Counted from the first letter of the stretch, positions 19,201 to 31,130 are shown. The stretch: DNA of 64,000 nt from Calditrichota bacterium (GCA_013151275.1 JAADIP010000151.1:41499-105498); one strand, 5' to 3'. The notes: generated from the sequence alone by a model not told the origin. Numbers and translations are program-made.

Positions 19201-21294
19201 TCAGCTGATATTGGCTAATTCCATTCGATCTTTCAGATGCAGCTTCAGGTATCGGAGAAGGTCTTTATGCTCCGGCTTTCGTAAAAACGGATCGCTCCTG
19301 ACCAACGCAAAGGCGTCTTCTCTGGCTTCTTCCAGAATCGGGCGGTCTGTTATGGGATTGGCTATCTTAAAATCCGGCATTCCGCTTTGTTTTGTTCCGA
19401 AGAAATCTCCCCATCCGCGTAACTCCAGGTCTTTTTCGGCTATTACAAATCCGTCGTGCGTTTCGGTCATAATTTTCATGCGTTGTTGGGCAATTTCTCC
19501 GATATTGTAGGGAGTTTTTAAAATGCAATACGACTTTTGCCTGCCGCGTCCGACGCGTCCCCGCAACTGATGCAACTGAGAAAGACCGAACCGTTCCGCA
19601 TGTTCGATAAGCATAATCGTGGCATTGGGAACATCGATACCAACTTCGATCACTGTGGTCGAAATTAAAATCTGGATTTTACCTTCCACAAATTCGCTCA
19701 TTACCCGATCTTTTTCCGCGGGTTTCATTCTTCCGTGAAGCAGCCCCACCCTGTTGTTCTTAAAAACTGTCACGCTTAATCGTTCGTAAGCCTCGGTCGC
19801 CGCTTTAAGGTCTAATTTTTCGCTCTCTTCCACCAGCGGATAAATAATGTAAGCCTGCTCCCCGGCTTCCGTGCGTTGTTTAATAAAATCATAAATTTTA
19901 GAGGCGGAATTATCAAAGCGCCAGATCGTTGTAACGGGTTTGCGATTCGGAGGCAGCTCGTCAATAACCGAAACATCCAGACTACCGTAAGCGGTAAGCG
20001 CAAGGGTTCTGGGGATAGGCGTGGCTGTCATAACCAGCACATCAGCCCGCAGTCCTTTTTCGATCAAGCGGGCTCGCTGCATCACGCCGAATCTGTGCTG
20101 CTCATCGATCACTACCAAACCCAAATCGGGCAGATTCACGCTATCGTAAATAAGAGCGTGCGTTCCGATGATTATTTGCGGTTCGCCGCCGCTTAAGTCT
20201 TGAGCTATGGATTTCCGCTCTTTTTGCGATATGCTTCCGGTGATCAGATGCACTTTAACATTTAAAGGTTCCACCAGCTTGCGAATATTAAAAAAATGCT
20301 GTTCGGCTAAAATTTCCGTGGGCACCATCAGCGCAGCCTGTTTGCCGTTATCAATCGCAATGAGCATCGCCATAAGGGCAACCAGGGTTTTGCCGGCTCC
20401 CACATCGCCCTGCAGCAAACGATTCATCGGAGAAGGCGATTTCATATCGTTGCGGATTTCTTTGACAACGCGTTTTTGAGCTTCGGTCATTTCGAAAGGC
20501 AGATTGTGATACAGTTTGGCGAGGCGTTCGCTCTTTTTTTCAAAAGCAAAACCGATAGGCTGCGCTTTTTGATGAGCTCTCTGAAGAGCCAGCATTAGCT
20601 GCAAATTAAAAAATTCTTCGTATTTGAATCGGTAGATGGCTTTTTCCAGAATTTTTTGATTTTCGGGAATGTGGATTTGTCGGTAGGCTTCCGCGCGGTT
20701 AATGAACCCGCGTTTTTGTTTCAGTTCCGGAGGAAAGTACTCTTCTACCTCGGGCGTTTTTTTATTCAACAAAAGAAAAAAAATTTTCCGAAAAGTGTAA
20801 GAGTTCAATCCGACCCGCTTAAAAGCTTCGTTTTCCGGATAAAAAGCAAGAATCTTTCCCGTGTGCATCAAATTGTTTAGCTCTCCCTCGCCAAGCCGAT
20901 CGTACTCCGGGTGCGTGATTTGAAAACCGCGGTAAAAGGCAACCTTTCCCGAAAGAGACACCCATTCGCCGACCTTGAAAATTCTTTTGAAATAATCGAT
21001 CCCGTTAAACCAGACCGCCTCCAATATGCCTTTTCCGTCGCTGATAACAATGTAAAACAACCGCCGCCGCCCGTGACGGATACCGGCTGCTTCAACCTTT
21101 CCGATAACGGTAATTTCCTGATCCGGCTGCAATTTATCAAGCGGAACAATATTGCTGCGATCCACATATTTTCTCGGAAAATAATTCAAGAGGTCGAGAT
21201 ATGTACGAATTCCGTGTCGGTGCAGCACCTCCGCACGTTTTGGTCCAATTCCTTTAACAAATTGCAGTTCGTATGTCTTCTCTTTTTCAGACAT
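19201..21294 (-). CDS. recG: ATP-dependent DNA helicase RecG
   Basis: VKGIGPKRAEVLHRHGI, LLQGDVGAGKT, VVIDEQHRFGVMQR, QLRGRVGRG. Confidence 0.97.
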   Translation of the reverse strand: MSEKEKTYELQFVKGIGPKRAEVLHRHGIRTYLDLLNYFPRKYVDRSNIVPLDKLQPDQEITVIGKVEAAGIRHGRRRLFYIVISDGKGILEAVWFNGIDYFKRIFKVGEWVSLSGKVAFYRGFQITHPEYDRLGEGELNNLMHTGKILAFYPENEAFKRVGLNSYTFRKIFFLLLNKKTPEVEEYFPPELKQKRGFINRAEAYRQIHIPENQKILEKAIYRFKYEEFFNLQLMLALQRAHQKAQPIGFAFEKKSERLAKLYHNLPFEMTEAQKRVVKEIRNDMKSPSPMNRLLQGDVGAGKTLVALMAMLIAIDNGKQAALMVPTEILAEQHFFNIRKLVEPLNVKVHLITGSISQKERKSIAQDLSGGEPQIIIGTHALIYDSVNLPDLGLVVIDEQHRFGVMQRARLIEKGLRADVLVMTATPIPRTLALTAYGSLDVSVIDELPPNRKPVTTIWRFDNSASKIYDFIKQRTEAGEQAYIIYPLVEESEKLDLKAATEAYERLSVTVFKNNRVGLLHGRMKPAEKDRVMSEFVEGKIQILISTTVIEVGIDVPNATIMLIEHAERFGLSQLHQLRGRVGRGRQKSYCILKTPYNIGEIAQQRMKIMTETHDGFVIAEKDLELRGWGDFFGTKQSGMPDFKIANPITDRPILEEAREDAFALVRSDPFLRKPEHKDLLRYLKLHLKDRMELANIS

Positions 21295-21303
21295 GGAAAC
21301 GGA

Positions 21304-22005
21304 TTAAACCCGCCTTATTTCATTTACTATCCGACCATCATCCAGCTCGATAATCCGATGGGCTTTTAAAGTCATGTGATCGTCATGGGTCACAATAATC
21401 AGCGTTTGATTCAACTTTTGATTGAGATCCAACAGCAAATCGTAAAGCATTTCACTGTTTTTTCGATCGAGATTACCGGTCGGCTCATCGGCAAGGAGAA
21501 CCTTTGGTTTGTTGATCAAAGCGCGCGCAACCGCCACGCGTTGCTGCTCTCCGCCCGACAGCTCGTTTGGTTTGTGGCTAAGACGGTGCGAGAGTCCCAC
21601 CTCGTTCAAAAGATGACGCGCGTATTCTTCTTTTTCTTTGGTTAACGGCTCGTGCATAAACGAAGGAATTAAAACATTTTCGTACGCCGTAAATTCCGGA
21701 AGCAGATGGTGAAACTGAAAAACAAAACCGATAGCCTGATTGCGAAACCGCGCCAAATCGGAATTGCTCAATCGATCCAAATCCTGACCGTCGATAAAAA
21801 CCTTTCCGGACGAAGGAAGATCGAGAGCGCCGACAATGTGCAGCAGCGTGCTTTTTCCCACTCCGGAGGGTCCTTTGATTACAACGACTTCCGCCGGTTT
21901 TACATTTAAGCTGATGCCTTTTAGAACTTCCACTTTTACAGGACCGGTATTATAAACTTTGTACAGGTCTTCTACGCGAATAATATATTTCATAAGCTCA
22001 CTCAT
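21304..22005 (-). CDS. lolD: ABC transporter ATP-binding protein (LolD-like)
   Basis: [55 protein letters not shown]. Confidence 0.9.
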   Translation of the reverse strand: MSELMKYIIRVEDLYKVYNTGPVKVEVLKGISLNVKPAEVVVIKGPSGVGKSTLLHIVGALDLPSSGKVFIDGQDLDRLSNSDLARFRNQAIGFVFQFHHLLPEFTAYENVLIPSFMHEPLTKEKEEYARHLLNEVGLSHRLSHKPNELSGGEQQRVAVARALINKPKVLLADEPTGNLDRKNSEMLYDLLLDLNQKLNQTLIIVTHDDHMTLKAHRIIELDDGRIVNEIRRV

Positions 22006-23233
22006 ATCTTATTGCCTCAACCGGCATTAACTGCGACGCCCGATAAGCCGGATATAGCGATGCCAACAGACTTAACATAACCGAAATACTTGCAATAGCC
22101 ACAAAATCCGCCCACTCCATCACAATCGGCAGCGAATTAATCAAATACACGTCCGGCGGAAGCGAAATCACATTAAAATGCAGTTGAATAAATCCCGCCG
22201 AGTAGCCGATGGCGCAGCCCAAAAACGTGCCGATTATTCCCACCAATAATCCCTCGTACAAAAAGATTTTCATAATCGATTTTGAGGAGGCGCCCATGGA
22301 TTTCAATATTCCGATTTCACGGGTCTTTTCCATCACCACCATAATCAATGAACTGATGATGTTGAATGCGGCTACCATGATGATCAGGCTGAGAATCACA
22401 AAAGCTCCCCATTTTTCAATTTCCATCCACGAATAGAGGGATCGGTTTAGCTGGAACCAGGTTTCCGTTGTGTAAGGATAGCCCAATTCTTCTTCGAGCT
22501 GTGCCGCGACTTTGCCGGCTAACTCGTAATTATCCAGTTTCAGCTCGATCCAGGTAACGCCCTTAATTCCGAATAGCTGCCGGGCGTCTTTCAACGAAAT
22601 GTAAGACAGCGTTTTGTCGTATTCGTAATAGCCTATTTCCACCAGACCCGCCACATAAAATTGTTTAACCCGCGGCTGGGAAAAAATTCCGCCTTCTTTG
22701 GGCATTGTCCACAGGGTTACCACATCGCCGATACGCGTGGCGAATAAAGCGTCCGCCAGATACCGCCCCAGAACAATGCCGGGCAGCATTTTCCCGTGAA
22801 TCAGTTGCGGCGTAAAATCAAGTTTTCCCAAAATAACTTTGCTTTTTAAATCGGTGACCTCGCTTGCCAAATCGGGGTCAATCGCCTTTACCACAGTGGC
22901 GTATTGCTTTTCTTTTCCCGAAATCATTCCCTTATCGACAATCACCGGCGAAGCGCCGATCACATGTTTGGTGTTTTTAGCTAATTTCAAAAGAGAATCG
23001 GTTCGCGTAATAGGCTCAAGGTAGAATTTGCGGATTCTCAAATGGGCATCCGCTCCGAGCAGGCGCGAACGTACCTCCTGCTCAAAACCGTTCATCACGG
23101 ACAGAACCAGAATCAAAGCCGTTACTCCGATCATCACGCCCGCGATGGAAACATAGGTAATAATCGAAATGAATCCGGTTTTCCGTTTTGCTTTAAAGTA
23201 TCGTTTAGCAATAAAAAATTCGAAAGAATTCAT
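21998..23233 (-). CDS. ABC transporter permease (LolC/E-like)
   Basis: [46 protein letters not shown]-terminus; FtsX-like C-terminus. Confidence 0.9.
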   Translation of the reverse strand: MNSFEFFIAKRYFKAKRKTGFISIITYVSIAGVMIGVTALILVLSVMNGFEQEVRSRLLGADAHLRIRKFYLEPITRTDSLLKLAKNTKHVIGASPVIVDKGMISGKEKQYATVVKAIDPDLASEVTDLKSKVILGKLDFTPQLIHGKMLPGIVLGRYLADALFATRIGDVVTLWTMPKEGGIFSQPRVKQFYVAGLVEIGYYEYDKTLSYISLKDARQLFGIKGVTWIELKLDNYELAGKVAAQLEEELGYPYTTETWFQLNRSLYSWMEIEKWGAFVILSLIIMVAAFNIISSLIMVVMEKTREIGILKSMGASSKSIMKIFLYEGLLVGIIGTFLGCAIGYSAGFIQLHFNVISLPPDVYLINSLPIVMEWADFVAIASISVMLSLLASLYPAYRASQLMPVEAIRYE

Positions 23234-24723
23234 TTGTTCTCCGGTCTCATTTGAGGGAATAGAATAACATCCCTGATACTTGGTTGATCGGTTAATATCA
23301 TAACCATGCGGTCGATACCGATACCCAATCCTGCGGTAGGCGGCATACCGATTTCCAGAGCCCGGATAAAATCATCGTCCATTACCTGAGCCTCTTCGTC
23401 GCCGCGCTCGCGCAATTTTAACTGCTCTTCGAAGCGCCGCCGCTGATCGACCGGATCGTTCAGCTCGCTAAAGGCGTTGGCGACTTCTTTCCCGGCGATA
23501 ATCGGTTCAAAGCGTTCCACCAGCCCTTCTTTTTCGCGATGTTTTTTCGCCAAAGGCGACATTTCAACGGGATAATCGTAAATAAAAGTCGGTTGAATTA
23601 AATTGGGTTCCACAAGTTCGCCAAAAATTTCATCGATAATTTTGCCGAGTCCCATTTCCGGAGCAACTTCCACTTTCAGTTTATCCGCTGTCTCGCGTAG
23701 CTGCTTTTCGTCCATATTCGAAATATCCACGCCAGTAAACTTTTCAATCGCCTCATACATGGTCAGGCGATCCCAGGGCGGCGTTAAATCGATATCGTGC
23801 CCGTTAAAATGAATTTTCGTCGTTCCGTGAACCTTATTTGCCACATGCGCAAAGAGTTCTTCCACAAAATTCATCATCCATCGGTAATCCTTGTAGGCAA
23901 CGTAAAGTTCCAACAGGGTAAATTCCGGATTGTGGAAGCGGTCCATTCCTTCGTTTCTAAAATCTTTGGCAAATTCGTAAACACGGTCAAATCCGCCCAC
24001 GATCAGGCGTTTTAGATAAAGTTCATTGGCGATCCGCAAATACAATTTACGATCGAGAGCATTATGATAGGTTATGAAGGGACGGGCGGTGGCTCCTCCG
24101 TAAATCGGTTGAAGGATGGGCGTTTCCACTTCCAGAAAACCGCGTTCATCCAAAAACCGGCGGATTGCTCTGATGATTTCCGTGCGTTTGATAAACACTT
24201 CTTTAACTTCGGGATTAACCACCAAATCCACATAACGCTGCCGGTAGCGCAATTCTTTGTCCGCGAACTGATCGTAAACAACCCGTTGTCCGTCTTCTTC
24301 CTTTTCTTTTACGATTGGCAGCGGGCGAAGCGATTTGGCTAACAGTTGAAATTCTTTGGCAAATACCGATATTTCTCCCGTACGGGTTTTGAATACCTGT
24401 CCCTTAATTCCGATATGATCGCCTATATCCAGCATTTTGAAAATCTCAAACGATTCCTCGCCGATTTCATTCTTGCGCAGATAAATCTGGATTCGTCCCT
24501 GTTCATCCTGAATATCGCAAAACGCGGCTTTTCCCATCAGACGAACCGACATCATTCTGCCCGCGACGGAAACCATCTGTTCTTCCAACTCTTCAAAATT
24601 TTCTTTTATCGTATTTGATTTGTGAGTTTGAGCATATTCGTAAGGATAGGGATTAACACCCATTTCACGCAGCTTTTTCAGCTTTTCGTAGCGAACCTTC
24701 ATCAGTTGATTAAAATCTTCCAA
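23230..24723 (-). CDS. lysS: Lysyl-tRNA synthetase, class II
   Basis: [52 protein letters not shown]. Confidence 0.97.
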   Translation of the reverse strand: MEDFNQLMKVRYEKLKKLREMGVNPYPYEYAQTHKSNTIKENFEELEEQMVSVAGRMMSVRLMGKAAFCDIQDEQGRIQIYLRKNEIGEESFEIFKMLDIGDHIGIKGQVFKTRTGEISVFAKEFQLLAKSLRPLPIVKEKEEDGQRVVYDQFADKELRYRQRYVDLVVNPEVKEVFIKRTEIIRAIRRFLDERGFLEVETPILQPIYGGATARPFITYHNALDRKLYLRIANELYLKRLIVGGFDRVYEFAKDFRNEGMDRFHNPEFTLLELYVAYKDYRWMMNFVEELFAHVANKVHGTTKIHFNGHDIDLTPPWDRLTMYEAIEKFTGVDISNMDEKQLRETADKLKVEVAPEMGLGKIIDEIFGELVEPNLIQPTFIYDYPVEMSPLAKKHREKEGLVERFEPIIAGKEVANAFSELNDPVDQRRRFEEQLKLRERGDEEAQVMDDDFIRALEIGMPPTAGLGIGIDRMVMILTDQPSIRDVILFPQMRPENK

Positions 24724-24756
24724 TCCTCAATCTCCTCTTCCTTGGTTACCACTCTG

Positions 24757-25861
24757 TTAATTAGATTTTCCGAATTGAACCAGAAATCTTTCGATAAACG
24801 GATAGATGTCGCCATCCATCACCTGTTGAATATTGCTTGTCTCCACATTCGTGCGGTGGTCTTTTACCATGTTGTACGGATGAAAGACATACGAACGAAT
24901 TTGGCTGCCCCAGGCAATATCCCGTTTACTTTCTTCATATTCTTTAACCTTTGCCTTCTGCTCTTGCAACTTTAATTGATAAAGCCGGGCGGCAAGAATT
25001 TTCATGGCATTGGCTTTGTTTTTATGCTGAGAGCGTTCATTCTGGCATTGCACTACAATTCCGGTCGGAATATGCGTTATGCGGATGGCTGAATCCGTTT
25101 TATTAACATGCTGCCCGCCCGCACCGCTTGCTCGGTACGTATCGATACGCAAATCAGCCGGATTGATTTCCACATCGATATTTTCGTCAATTTCGGGCAA
25201 TACAAAAACGGAAGCAAATGACGTATGGCGACGCCGATTGGCGTCAAAGGGCGAGATGCGCACAAGACGATGGACTCCGTTCTCGGCTTTTAGGTAACCG
25301 TAAGCATAGGGTCCCTTAATTTCTATTGTAACGCTTTTAATGCCCGCTTCTTCACCCGGTTGATAATCCAGAATCTCGGTTTCAAAGCCTCTTAACTCCG
25401 CAAAGCGTAAATACATGCGCATCAGCATGGAAGCCCAATCCTGACTCTCCGTTCCGCCGGCGCCCGGATGAATGGTCAATATTGCATTTTTGGGATCATC
25501 TTTCCCGCTAAGCATGCGTCGAAATTCGATATCGGAAATCAATTCATCGGTCTTCTTTAAATGACTTTCCAATTCGCTTTTTATCTCTTCCGAGGCATCT
25601 TCATCGTGCATTTCCAACAATATTTCGGCGTCGGCTACTTCGGCGCGCGCTTTTTCCCAGGCTTCGACCCATCCCTTTCGTTGGTTCATCGCTCTCAGAA
25701 CCTTCTGGGCTTTCTCCTGATCATTCCAGAATCCGTCATCCATTGTCTTTTTTTCTAACTCTTCGATCTCTCGCTTTTTTTTATCAATGTCAAAGATAAC
25801 CTCGCAAATTTTCCAGACGCTCTTTAAAATTTGCTATCTGTTCCTGATAATCTTTTTCCAT
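24757..25861 (-). CDS. prfB: Peptide chain release factor 2, expressed via programmed +1 frameshift at 25789..25795
   Basis: GAGGQHVNKTDSAIRITH GGQ motif; upstream frame from ATG at 25861 reads MEKDYQEQIANFKERLENLRGYL then UGA; shifting +1 gives DIDKKKREIEELEKKTMDDGFW and joins the main ORF. Confidence 0.95.
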
Positions 25862-26300
25862 AATCAATTCTCCGGATTTTTTTACACAAAATTCTGATCA
25901 AAATTATTTGAAATTTTAATTGTAATCATTTTCTTCGGAATTTATAACCTTGGAACCGTTTATCCGGGTCCCGAATTTTTAAGGTTACCGGTTTCTGCCT
26001 TTGAAAAAATTCCCGTTTTTCGCCTTAAAGAGCCTGTTTATCCGCAGCAGATCAGATAAACAGAAAGATAATAGCATTCGCTTCGTCATCCAATTCTTTT
26101 TTCAACGGAATCGTACATATTGCTGAATACACTGCACAATAAACTGCTTTTCTATGCCTATACTCATCTATTCTCTGAGAGTTCAATTTCATTGTTTTTC
26201 GGATAAAAAAATACCGTTCCGATAATTTACCGGATAGGTATTAAAAAAAGAATTTAAGAGGCGGGAAAATTTAAGGCAAGAAAGCGGATTCAAAATAAAT

Positions 26301-26330
26301 AAAAATCCCGGCTTTGGCGCCGGGATTTTA
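26301..26330 (-). terminator. Intrinsic terminator
   Basis: aaaaatcccggctttggcgccgggatttta hairpin downstream of the 26337 gene. Confidence 0.8.
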
Positions 26331-26336
26331 CGAAAT

Positions 26337-27479
26337 TTATTTTTCTTCCTGAAGAATCTGTTTTAGCTCTTCCAATTCGCGTTCGGCTTGTTCTCGTTCT
26401 TTTTTCAGTTTTTCGAGCTCTTCCTGAACGTCTTTGGTGCGGTCACGTTCTTCCACGATCTTTTGGAAGAATTCCACACGTTTTTTGAATTTTTCGCGTT
26501 CCAGTTCGGCGCTGCTTAACCTACGGGTTGTAATGGGAAGAATCTGAATATTAAGTCCCATTTGCACCCGCCAGGAGCAGTAATTCGGCAGGTTATAATC
26601 GGGATTTGCCAATTCGGCAACTTTCGTGTAATTCGTCGTGTTCTTATCGCTCGAAACGCGAATATCGACTCCCAAATCGGCTGACAGCCAGGAAAGGGCG
26701 TTGTAACGAATGCTCGGCGAAACATACATATAGTTTTCGCGGCTGTAAACAAAATCATCCGGCTCGTTCAAAAACGTGATGCCCTCTATCTCCAGACGGT
26801 AATCGAACATGCTTGTGGGATAAACAATTCCCAGAGAATACTGCAATTGCGAAGAATTTTTAGTCGCCTTAAATTCCTTACCTCTGTAATCATATACTGT
26901 TTTACCGGCTTCATTATGATTCCACCAGCCGAGGTTCAGGTGAAAACTGAGCGAACGATCGGGAAGATAGGGGTCCATAAAATAAGACAACATTCCCGTA
27001 AAGGCGTATTCCACAGCGCCGCTTGCGTATTCCACAAAGGGGTAGTTATGTTTCTCTCCGGTGGGGAAACGGAACGTGGTAATCACACCCGTGTAAAACT
27101 TGCGTTCCATAAAGGAATAAGAACCCAGTTTTAAGCTGGCAAATATATCACCGGGCAAATTATATTCATTGCTGTAGTGCGTATCCTGATAAATACGCGG
27201 TGATATAATCAAGTCCAGATGATCCAGAATTCCCCAACTCAGGGAAGTTTGACCAACCACAAGCCAGTAATTAGCGGCAGAGAAATTTTGCGGCGGCTGA
27301 CCGGATCCTACAAATTGCGTGGCTCTTGTAAAGAAATTCATATTCGAATACAAGGTAACAAAGCCCTTCCCCATGGTCTGTGCGCTATGGGTATGTAACA
27401 AACTCTTGCTTCCTATTGGCGGCTGGCTATAAAGAAAAGAAATCGATAGAACCAATAGGATCAGGCTGACCTTTTTCAT
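26337..27479 (-). CDS. Secreted beta-barrel-like protein with C-terminal coiled coil (paralogue of next gene)
   Basis: Signal peptide; shares YQDTHYSNEFNLP, RIPTGKKHNYPFAEYASGA-type segments with 27570..28757; E/K-rich coiled-coil tail. Confidence 0.6.
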   Translation of the reverse strand: MKKVSLILLVLSISFLYSQPPIGSKSLLHTHSAQTMGKGFVTLYSNMNFFTRATQFVGSGQPPQNFSAANYWLVVGQTSLSWGILDHLDLIISPRIYQDTHYSNEYNLPGDIFASLKLGSYSFMERKFYTGVITTFRFPTGEKHNYPFVEYASGAVEYAFTGMLSYFMDPYLPDRSLSFHLNLGWWNHNEAGKTVYDYRGKEFKATKNSSQLQYSLGIVYPTSMFDYRLEIEGITFLNEPDDFVYSRENYMYVSPSIRYNALSWLSADLGVDIRVSSDKNTTNYTKVAELANPDYNLPNYCSWRVQMGLNIQILPITTRRLSSAELEREKFKKRVEFFQKIVEERDRTKDVQEELEKLKKEREQAERELEELKQILQEEK

Positions 27480-27569
27480 TTCAACCTCCCAGAAAAACTT
27501 TTATTGGCTTAAAAATTGATTAACTAAACTGTTATTTCAATAACGAGACGACCTAAGATAGAAAAGTTT

Positions 27570-28757
27570 TTAATCCTCTTCCAATATTTTTTTCAATTCT
27601 TTGATTTCCTTCTCTGCTTCTTTGCGTAACTTCCTCAAACTTTCTATCTCAGTCTGCACCGATTTAGCTTTTTGTTTTTCTTTTAATACGGTTTCAAAGA
27701 ATTCTCTGTTCTCTTTTATTTGCTCTTTTTGATACAGGTCTTCGGCTTTGGAAACGCCTCCGCTCGTCAATTGCAAGTTCACATTTACGCCCAGATGGAT
27801 TCTCCATGAGGGATAATTTTTAGGCAAGTCGAGCGTTTGCGATAAATCCGGTATGATCGGATTTGTCCATTGACGCACAGCCGGCGAAAGCCGAAAATCC
27901 GCTCCCAGATCCACAGAAGCCCATTCCGCGGCTTTGTATCGAATACTGGGACTTAAAAACGCCCACTCTTCCGCGCTGTAAACAAAGGCGTCCGGCTTTT
28001 GCAAATACAGAATACCCGAAAGTTCAAGCCTGAAATCAAACATGTCCGAAGGGAAAACCGCTGCCAACGCCATCCGCAAATCCACGGAATTGACCGTACC
28101 TTTTAATTCTTCTCCCTTTTGATGGAAAACTCCGTTCACATCAACATAATTCTTTTCATATTTATAAACGGTGCGTCCTTTTTCATTGTGATTCCAGAAC
28201 CCGATATTGTAATGCACACTGAAACTACGATCGGGAAAGTAAGGATCAATGTAAAAAGACAGCGCGCCTAAAAAGCCATATTCCAGCGCTCCGCTTGCGT
28301 ATTCGGCAAAGGGATAATTATGCTTTTTACCCGTAGGAATTCTAAAGCTTGAAAGCAGTCCTGCCTTGAAAAATCCGTATCCGAAGGAGTAAGAACCGGC
28401 TCTTACCGTTAAAAAGATATCATCCGGAAGATTGAACTCATTGCTGTAATGGGTATCCTGATAGACCCGAATACCTAAAGTAGCGTCGAAATGCTCGGCT
28501 ATCCCATAAGTAGCAGCCATATTCCCGGCAACGAGCCAATAATTTACACTCTGGAAATTTTGAGGTTTCAGGTTGCCCACAAAGTCGCCTACTTTGGTAT
28601 AAAAGTTCATTTCATTATATACAAACAGACGACCCGGTTCAATGGTATTACCTGTTTGCGTGTACATCAATGTCCGGTCTGCATTGGGTAATTGGCTAAA
28701 AACAGCGTGCGTGCCAAGCAGGGTAATACCAAGCGCTAAAAGAATTAACTTTTTCAT
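27570..28757 (-). CDS. Secreted beta-barrel-like protein with C-terminal coiled coil (paralogue of previous gene)
   Basis: Same architecture and collinear motifs as 26337..27479. Confidence 0.6.
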   Translation of the reverse strand: MKKLILLALGITLLGTHAVFSQLPNADRTLMYTQTGNTIEPGRLFVYNEMNFYTKVGDFVGNLKPQNFQSVNYWLVAGNMAATYGIAEHFDATLGIRVYQDTHYSNEFNLPDDIFLTVRAGSYSFGYGFFKAGLLSSFRIPTGKKHNYPFAEYASGALEYGFLGALSFYIDPYFPDRSFSVHYNIGFWNHNEKGRTVYKYEKNYVDVNGVFHQKGEELKGTVNSVDLRMALAAVFPSDMFDFRLELSGILYLQKPDAFVYSAEEWAFLSPSIRYKAAEWASVDLGADFRLSPAVRQWTNPIIPDLSQTLDLPKNYPSWRIHLGVNVNLQLTSGGVSKAEDLYQKEQIKENREFFETVLKEKQKAKSVQTEIESLRKLRKEAEKEIKELKKILEED

Positions 28758-28833
28758 GGTGCACTCCCAAATCAGATTAATGGGTTTATCTCTGATTTGT
28801 TATTTTTAAAGATAGACAAAATTATTTGATTTT

Positions 28834-29331
28834 TCAATAATTTACTCGGGCTGCAAGAACAAATACATTCACAATTATTGCCAAATCACGAAAAATTGCC
28901 ACTAATTTCGTAAAAACATCCTGAATACTGCCGGAAACGATAATCGTATCTCCGGGCTGTAAAGGCGGTAATGACGATTCATCTCCTGTTTTCAGGAATT
29001 TTTCAATATCGACTTTCAGGACTTCCTGATTTTTTCTGACAATCCGAACATCGTTTAACCGAGCCGTACTCAAAGGTCCGCCGGCGGAAGAGATCAAATC
29101 AATAAGCGTATAGGAACTGGGAACGCTGTAAATACCCGGTTTCAGAACATGTCCCCACAGATTTACAGTCACTAATAAAACATCTCCGCTGCCTAAAATG
29201 TATTGCGCCGCCCGATTGGGTTGCTGCTCCGCGGCTTGTTGCTTTTTGGAGAAAAATTCATTGTAATTCTGTCCATCCGCAACCCCAATTAAAAACAATA
29301 TCAAAAACAGGCAGCTCAAATACTTTATCAT
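28834..29331 (-). CDS. SLBB-domain polysaccharide-export-like protein
   Basis: YILGSGDVLLVTVNLWGHVLKPGIYSVPSSYTLIDLISSAGG. Confidence 0.75.
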   Translation of the reverse strand: MIKYLSCLFLILFLIGVADGQNYNEFFSKKQQAAEQQPNRAAQYILGSGDVLLVTVNLWGHVLKPGIYSVPSSYTLIDLISSAGGPLSTARLNDVRIVRKNQEVLKVDIEKFLKTGDESSLPPLQPGDTIIVSGSIQDVFTKLVAIFRDLAIIVNVFVLAARVNY

Positions 29332-30110
29332 CAGTTACCCCAAATTACTTCAAATATTTCCCAGTTGGATTCGGATCCTTCAAAGTACTGATTCTCAACA
29401 TCTTCACGGCCCAAACAATCAATACGCCAACGATATTTTCCGTTTGGCAGCAGGTCTCTTAAAAAATCTCCCTCCAAATGAAACACCTGCGGCGTTTGAT
29501 ACGTCGATTTAATCTGGTTCACATAAACCAAAGGATGAAACTCGCTATTGAAAAACCGTTCGATTCTCAATATGTATTGATCGGGAGTATTACCCGATTC
29601 CATCCACCACTCAAAATCAAATTTCGGTTTCCTGATTACCGTGGCATTTCCGTTTAAAGAGAGCTTTGCCGCCTTTTCGGTTAACATATACGAAACCGTA
29701 TCGGAGCTTCCGCTTTCCAGTAAATCTTTATTCACTGCAGTAACGTAGTAATAGTATCGTACATTTATACGTAAATCTTGAGTATCAAAATAAATTGAAT
29801 CGACCTGTCCCGGAAGATTTGCCTGTAAACTGCCCACAACCTGATAATTCTTCATTCCCAGCGGATCCTCGGATCGATAAATATTAAATTTTTTCAAATT
29901 TTTAACCTGCGGATGACGATACCACTGAATCTGAATTTGATTGGGCTCCCCTTCCGGCGTGGGCACGGCATCGATACCCGGCTCGGAAGCCAGAGTATCC
30001 GCCCCCGCTTCCCTTAATACCAGTTGAACGGGTATCGGAGCTTCCGCCTTTTTATCTGTGGGCTTTTCGCAAGCCATGACTAAAATAAGTAAAATTACAA
30101 TCCAATGCAT
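29331..30110 (-). CDS. Lipoprotein with fibronectin type III-like domain
   Basis: Lipobox ILVMAC; KKFNIYRSEDPLG...YYYYVTAVNKD FN3-like segment. Confidence 0.6.
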   Translation of the reverse strand: MHWIVILLILVMACEKPTDKKAEAPIPVQLVLREAGADTLASEPGIDAVPTPEGEPNQIQIQWYRHPQVKNLKKFNIYRSEDPLGMKNYQVVGSLQANLPGQVDSIYFDTQDLRINVRYYYYVTAVNKDLLESGSSDTVSYMLTEKAAKLSLNGNATVIRKPKFDFEWWMESGNTPDQYILRIERFFNSEFHPLVYVNQIKSTYQTPQVFHLEGDFLRDLLPNGKYRWRIDCLGREDVENQYFEGSESNWEIFEVIWGN

Positions 30111-30116
30111 ATATTC

Positions 30117-31130
30117 TTAAAAAACCAATATTATTGAAACCCGGTGCGAATTTCCCAGGTCGTGACTTTGATAGGCGTAATTCACCCGAAATTTCCACAT
30201 GGCGATCCCGGCGCCGGTGGTAAAATGCCCGGCGTTCAACCCTATCCGCAAAGCTAACAAAGAACGAATAAAGAGCTCTCCTCCCAAATGGGTATTTCCG
30301 TTGTATTTGCTATCGACATCGTAATTAAATGTAAAAACACTTTTGATAAATGGCAAAGGCTGCGAATAAGCCACTCCGTATTTAAAGTTCCTGTGAATAT
30401 AATCAGCATGTTTAGTGTCCGTATCCCAGATAATTCTCGTTTCGGTTAAATCCTGAGCGTTTAATCCGAAGGTAAGCATCCCGTAATTAGGTCCGTTGAA
30501 TATATCACTTAAATTCAAACCTGTCAAAAATCCGAAATCGATTCCGATCCCGGAACCGGAGTTTTTATCTATTTGTTGCCGAATGTATTTGACATTTACC
30601 CCAAATCCGAATTTAATGGGAACTTCAAAATATTGCCAACCTAAATCCAATTTGTACGGAACGGATCTGGCAAAACTAAAAATGAAAACATCATTTTGAT
30701 TGGAGAAAAAATCGACCGGTTGAGAGGTCAATTGTTCCGCCTGTCCGTGCAGCCGCTGATAAGCCGTGACCGGATTGTCTTCATCAAACTCATAACGAGG
30801 AATTTCGTCAACGCTCAGACGAACCCACGACACTGAAATGGCGGCATTCTTCATCAACGGAATCAGAGCTCCCACGTAGCTTTGCTGTTCCAATTTATTG
30901 AACAAATCGGCGTACATGCTTCCAGCCTGAAAACGGTTAACCATCGCCAGCCCGGCTGGATTCCAGAAGGCTGAGGTTACGTCTCCCGAATTAGCTACCG
31001 AAGCGCCGCCCATCGCCAGGGCTCTTGCTCCCACTCCGAGCTCAAGAAACGATCCGGCATACTTTGCTGTTTGCCCGAAAGCCATTTGAAGCAGTACTAT
31101 TAAAACAATGAAACTTCGTATTACCATCAT
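30117..31130 (-). CDS. porV: PorV/PorQ family T9SS outer-membrane protein
   Basis: FLELGVGARALAMGGASVANSGDVTSAFWNPAGLAM; overlaps the end of the porU-like gene. Confidence 0.75.
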   Translation of the reverse strand: MMVIRSFIVLIVLLQMAFGQTAKYAGSFLELGVGARALAMGGASVANSGDVTSAFWNPAGLAMVNRFQAGSMYADLFNKLEQQSYVGALIPLMKNAAISVSWVRLSVDEIPRYEFDEDNPVTAYQRLHGQAEQLTSQPVDFFSNQNDVFIFSFARSVPYKLDLGWQYFEVPIKFGFGVNVKYIRQQIDKNSGSGIGIDFGFLTGLNLSDIFNGPNYGMLTFGLNAQDLTETRIIWDTDTKHADYIHRNFKYGVAYSQPLPFIKSVFTFNYDVDSKYNGNTHLGGELFIRSLLALRIGLNAGHFTTGAGIAMWKFRVNYAYQSHDLGNSHRVSIILVF

